Of a DNA stretch of 17,806 nucleotides, positions 14,773 through 17,806 are shown piece by piece. Both the position numbers and the translations under genes were made by a program. Location of the stretch: assembly GCA_964544865.1 (NCBI GenBank), contig CAZJDV010000052.1:1-17806 (forward strand). Direction: 5' to 3'. The first letter of the stretch is position 1, and each line of letters begins with the position of its first letter. The notes beneath the pieces are model-generated. The model ran no database searches and had not been told where the DNA came from. It saw nothing but the letters and a program-made list of their open reading frames with translations. The stretch is from CAZJDV01 sp964544865 (lineage in GTDB: Bacteria; Chloroflexota; Dehalococcoidia; Lucifugimonadales; CAJWER01).

Positions 14773-16434
14773 CTAAACCTCGTCGATGTTCGCGAGCACG
14801 GTTGGCCGACGGCGCGTCTCATCGTAGAGAAACTTCGACACCGCCTCCACCACTGCCCCCTTCGCCTGGCCCAAATCTAGTCTATCTTGCTCCGCCCTCT
14901 CTAGGGCAATCTGGGCCTCTTCCGAAGCTCTTTGCATCAGGTCGTCTGAATTCTCCATCCCAGCAAAGCCCGCTGACACTGCCTCCGGTGTTTTCAGCAG
15001 CGCCCTCGTCTTCTTGTCCATCGTGGCCACGACCACGACGATTCCGTTCCTGGCGAGGTGGACCCGCTCTCCTAGCACCTTGTCGTGGTCGCCCCATAAC
15101 CTGTGCCCGTCCACAAACATATGGCCGGCCTGCACCTTGTCCACGACGGCGCCCGAGTCTTGGGTCAACTCCAGCACGTCGCCGTCCTCGATCACGAAGG
15201 CGTTCTCCTCGGGCACACCCATCGATCGCGCTAATGTTGCATGGGCGACCATATGGCGGTATTCACCGTGAATGGGCACGAAGAACGTGGGCCTAACTAG
15301 ATTCAGCATCATCTTCAGCTCTTCGCGACTGCCATGGCCATGTACGTGGACGAAAGCGGTGCGGCTGTGCAGGACCGACGCCCCTGATCGGTATAGGTTG
15401 TCGATGGTTTTCGAGACCAGAGTCTCGTTGCCCGGGATGGGAGAGGCTGATATTATCACCGTGTCGCCGGGCACGACCTCAATGTCTTTGTGGAGGCCGC
15501 TGGCTATCCGCACGAGGGCCGAGGTTGGCTCGCCCTGGGCGCCGGTGGCCAGGATCACGATTTCGGAGGAGGGAAGTTTTCTGGCCTCACCAAGTGAGAC
15601 CAACGTCCCCGACGGGGCGCTCAGGTAGCCCATGTTCGTCGCCATCTTGACGTTGTTTGCCATGCTGCGGCCCACCACGGTTACCTTGCGCCCGTGCTCA
15701 ACCGCCGCGTCGATGACCTGCTGCACGCGGGAGATGAGCGACGCGAAGGTCGCCACCATGACCCGGCCCTGGGCGTCACCGATAGCGCGGTCCAGGGCCT
15801 GGCCCACCACCTGTTCAGAGGGAGTGTAGCCTTCTACCTCGGCATATGTCGAGTCGGAGAGCATGAGCAGCACGCCGCCCGACGTGATTTTCGCCAGGGA
15901 GGCGAAATCCGTGGGCTTGCCGTCGGCCGGCGTATGGTCGATCTTGAAGTCGCCTGTGTGTATGACCAGCCCGAGAGGCGTCGTGACGGCGATGCCCATG
16001 GCGTCCGGAATGGAGTGGCAGACCCTGAAGAACTCCACTCTATAATCGCCGACACTGAATGGCTCATGGGGCTCCACGACGTTGAGTTTCGCGTCGCGCA
16101 GTCGTCCGTGCTCTCTCAGCTTCACGGATATCAGGCCGTGGGACAGCCTCGATGCGTACACAGGCACGTCCAGATCGCCCAGAATGTACGGTAGGGCGCC
16201 GATGTGGTCTTCGTGGCCGTGGGTGATCAGCAGGGCGCGGACCTTCTCCCTGTTCTCCACCAGGTAGCCGATGTCGGGAATCGCGAAATCGACGCCCGGC
16301 ATGTCCTCGCTGGGAAAAAGGACCCCGGCGTCGATCACGATGATGTCATCGCCGTACTCCAAGGCCATCATATTCTTGCCGATCTCACCGAGACCGCCAA
16401 GAGGGATTACTCGAAGGGGTGTGTTTGCATTCAA
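14773..16434 (-). CDS. rnj: Ribonuclease J
   Basis: This metallo-beta-lactamase/beta-CASP RNase has 5'-3' exo- and endonuclease activity and acts in mRNA turnover and rRNA maturation. The 553-aa length is normal. The metal motif is H72-G-H74-E-D76-H77 in ITHGHEDHIGALPYIL, with further ligands in VCHSIPDAMG and VIHTGDFKID. The beta-CASP region contains ATGAQGEPTSAL, SASPIPGNE and the phosphate-binding HVHGHGSREEL, then FFVPIHGEYRHMVAHA, and the C-terminal dimerisation domain is present. The start is TTG 16434 (NANTPLRVIPLGGLGEIG follows); no ATG or GTG is available in frame, and AGAAGG lies about 11 bases upstream, so expression may be modest. It sits between the uracil-DNA glycosylase gene and ftsK on the same strand, with 110 and 180 bp gaps. 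Confidence 0.95.
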   Translation of the reverse strand: MNANTPLRVIPLGGLGEIGKNMMALEYGDDIIVIDAGVLFPSEDMPGVDFAIPDIGYLVENREKVRALLITHGHEDHIGALPYILGDLDVPVYASRLSHGLISVKLREHGRLRDAKLNVVEPHEPFSVGDYRVEFFRVCHSIPDAMGIAVTTPLGLVIHTGDFKIDHTPADGKPTDFASLAKITSGGVLLMLSDSTYAEVEGYTPSEQVVGQALDRAIGDAQGRVMVATFASLISRVQQVIDAAVEHGRKVTVVGRSMANNVKMATNMGYLSAPSGTLVSLGEARKLPSSEIVILATGAQGEPTSALVRIASGLHKDIEVVPGDTVIISASPIPGNETLVSKTIDNLYRSGASVLHSRTAFVHVHGHGSREELKMMLNLVRPTFFVPIHGEYRHMVAHATLARSMGVPEENAFVIEDGDVLELTQDSGAVVDKVQAGHMFVDGHRLWGDHDKVLGERVHLARNGIVVVVATMDKKTRALLKTPEAVSAGFAGMENSDDLMQRASEEAQIALERAEQDRLDLGQAKGAVVEAVSKFLYDETRRRPTVLANIDEV

Positions 16435-16544
16435 ATTGGTGTTGGCCTTCTCGTATAGGGGAGATCGCGATGGGCCGCGAGGAACGGTTCACCTGCAGCC
16501 GTTCTCCGCGGGTCTAGCGTGCGTTGCAGTTGGATATTCGAGCG

Positions 16545-17147
16545 TCAAAAGAAGCTGAGCTGTTCGGTCAACTCATCATCCGGCTTCTCCGAAACCTGGG
16601 CGCCCTTGTCGAGAAGCACCCGAAGATTCCGAAAGTCGTCCTCCAGGGTTGTGTGAAGAGCGGAGTTGCGTAACGCTGCGGCGGGATGATACACAGGGTA
16701 GGCGATCATGTCGTTCCATTTCCTGGGCTTGCCGCGCGCCTTGCCGATGGTCTCGCCCGGAAAGAACCGCAGGAAGGCGAATTTGCCGAGCATCACGACG
16801 ACCCTGGGTGCGATCATCTCGATCTGCCGGTCGAGGTACGGCCTGCATGCCTCGATCTCCCCGGGAAGCGGATCGCGGTTGTTGAGGGGGCGGCACTTCA
16901 GAAGATTTGCGATGTACACCTCTTCGCGTCTGAGGCCTATCGAGGCCAGCAGCTCGTCGAGAAGCTGGCCCGCGCGACCCACGAACGGCCGTCCGTCACG
17001 GTCCTCGTAGTAGCCGGGCGCCTCGCCGACAAACATGACGTCAGCATCCAGAGAGCCCTCACCGGGGACCGCGTTTGTCCGCTTTCGAGACAGCGTGCAA
17101 CGGGTGCACTCGTGGACCTCTCGAATGAGCTTATCGAAGGCGGGCAT
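16545..17147 (-). CDS. Uracil-DNA glycosylase, family 4 (Fe-S)
   Basis: The enzyme removes uracil arising from cytosine deamination, starting base-excision repair. The 200-aa chain carries the four cluster cysteines expected of family 4: C14 and C17 (CTRC), C85 (NLLKCRP) and C101 (IEACRPYL). Motif A is GEAPGYYEDRDGRPFVGRAG (41-60), and VYHPAAALRN holds the motif B histidine. The start is ATG 17147 with GAGG just upstream. The C-terminus ends in LSFF after an acidic stretch; I would not read a beta-clamp motif into it without testing. It is the first gene of the minus-strand group that continues into rnj, ftsK and accDA. Family 5 is less likely because the motif A sequence is GEAPG-type. Confidence 0.93.
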   Translation of the reverse strand: MPAFDKLIREVHECTRCTLSRKRTNAVPGEGSLDADVMFVGEAPGYYEDRDGRPFVGRAGQLLDELLASIGLRREEVYIANLLKCRPLNNRDPLPGEIEACRPYLDRQIEMIAPRVVVMLGKFAFLRFFPGETIGKARGKPRKWNDMIAYPVYHPAAALRNSALHTTLEDDFRNLRVLLDKGAQVSEKPDDELTEQLSFF

Positions 17148-17383
17148 GGGACCTCAAATCCGGGGAAATCGTGCCACTTCATCCTAGCAGGTGCCCAAAG
17201 GGGCGTCAATCGAACTGGGCGGGCGCGAGGGTCTCTCGGTTATGGGTCTGCGCTGGAGTTCAATCGTGGTCTGAATTGCTCACCGAAAACGTCGGAGATG
17301 CGTTCTGAAGGCTCTGGTTCGCGTTGAGAGCCCTTTGACAGGACCGAACGCATGTGCGCATCTTAGGTAACGCACACGAATAA
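17148..17383 (+). other. Gap with no gene recognised
   Basis: No convincing reading frame or RNA gene is seen on either strand. A weak 6-bp hairpin (TGTGCG 17353-17358 with CGCACA 17371-17376) and an isolated TTGACA (17335-17340) without a good -10 partner are present. The minus-strand promoter of the glycosylase gene should lie near the left end, but I cannot point to a convincing box. A stop codon at 17381 closes the frame of the fragment that follows. Confidence 0.4.
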
Positions 17384-17752
17384 CCGCTCCGAGATGGAGC
17401 CACACAAGAGGGTGTTGACGCCCCCGATTGGACGAAGGACTTCCTGGCGGAGAGCAAGACCTATGACACGGTGGGCGGCCAGGTGACGCCGGTGGAGAAC
17501 ACCGACTGCGACGCCAACACGGCTCAGGACGGATCGGGGACGGACATATCGAGCGAGCTGACGGTGACGCATCCCAACGTCACGCACTACAACGGCAAGG
17601 GGACCCTGATACGGGTTACGTTCGGGGCCACCGCCGGGTACTTGACGCTGCTCAAGCTGCGGACTCTCAACGGCATCACCTACGGCGATCCGCTGCTGCT
17701 GTTGAAAGAAGACGCCACCAGCAAGAACACGTACGGCGAGCGCATCAAGAAG
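17384..17752 (+). pseudogene. Fragment of a structural or surface-type protein, truncated at both ends
   Basis: The frame is open from 17384 with no ATG; the first plausible initiator is GTG 17471. Yet protein-like sequence (EGVDAPDWTKDFLAESKTYD) already runs upstream of that, so the true N-terminus is probably missing. The rest (TDISSELTVTHPNVTHYNG, LIRVTFGATAGYLTLLKLRTL, DPLLLLKEDATSKNTYGERI) alternates polar and hydrophobic residues and looks beta-rich. The EDATSKNTYGER segment faintly recalls phage tail-associated proteins, but I am not sure of this. After about 17752 the frame runs into unrelated sequence (CCQSAKEGQLW) and stops at the last codon of the window. This fits a gene cut by an insertion. 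It may be a remnant of an accessory gene copied elsewhere in the genome. Confidence 0.45.
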
Positions 17753-17806
17753 TGTTGTCAATCAGCAAAAGAGGGACAGTTGTGGAGCCGAGAAGATTTG
17801 TTGTGA
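17753..17806 (+). mobile_element. Possible left end of an insertion sequence with a transposase start, cut by window edge
   Basis: From 17753 the sequence begins TGTTGTCAATCAGC, and its character changes abruptly from the protein-coding fragment before it to a more AT-rich stretch. TG-initial ends with a GGGACA-type stretch soon after occur in IS21- and IS481-like elements. GTG 17782, with GAGGG at 17771-17775, opens a frame (EPRRFVV) that is still open at the window end and could be the transposase N-terminus. The other inverted repeat and the target duplication are outside the window, so this stays tentative. Confidence 0.3.

Noticed and set aside
17335..17363. TTGACA with GCATCT downstream, as a promoter for the fragment at the right edge
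   Set aside because: The -10 match is poor and the gene it would serve lacks a proper start. Too weak to list.
1..17806. CRISPR array, tRNA or rRNA genes
   Set aside because: No regularly spaced direct repeats and no tRNA- or rRNA-like sequence were seen on either strand.

Overview
The window looks like a chromosomal stretch from a GC-rich bacterium. The best guess is Chloroflexota, Dehalococcoidia/SAR202-like. This is an inference from the ilvBNC-leuACD order, a single-chain AccD-AccA fusion, a T-box leader on ilvB and RNase J beside FtsK; no rRNA or other marker gene is present to confirm it.

Left half, + strand (1-9442): a branched-chain amino acid block. A T-box riboswitch leader with a clear intrinsic terminator (1-191) precedes ilvB, ilvN, ilvC, leuA and leuC, and leuD lies about 2 kb further on. 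IlvBN makes acetolactate or acetohydroxybutyrate, IlvC reduces and isomerises it, LeuA diverts 2-oxoisovalerate to leucine synthesis, and LeuCD isomerises isopropylmalate. leuB, ilvD and ilvE are not in the window. The ilvN-ilvC gap holds a palindromic dispersed repeat. The ilvC-leuA gap holds two hairpins and a possible 12-codon micro-ORF.

Between leuC and leuD (6835-8740) is an accessory block in visible decay. It contains an MNT nucleotidyltransferase with a nonsense codon and a frameshift, joined by an apparent internal deletion to a truncated HEPN partner that keeps the R-x4-H-x-Y motif. Next comes an unrecognised zinc-knuckle/TPR protein whose probable membrane-spanning continuation is broken by a stop and two single-base shifts, one in a G7 run. 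This block is the most unusual part of the window. After leuD comes a small lipoprotein-like gene whose signal peptide seems to need a frameshift, then a second copy of the dispersed repeat.

Right half, - strand (17147 down to 10086): uracil-DNA glycosylase (family 4), RNase J, FtsK and a fused acetyl-CoA carboxylase carboxyltransferase AccDA. All are intact and co-directional, and they converge on the leucine block near 9.94-10.09 kb.

Right edge, + strand (17384-17806): a fragment of a structural or surface-type protein, cut at both ends. Its 3' end joins sequence that looks like the start of an insertion sequence running out of the window. No CRISPR array, tRNA or rRNA was seen. The known pathways are clear; the new-looking material is confined to the decaying leuC-leuD insertion, the leader structures, the repeats and the right edge.
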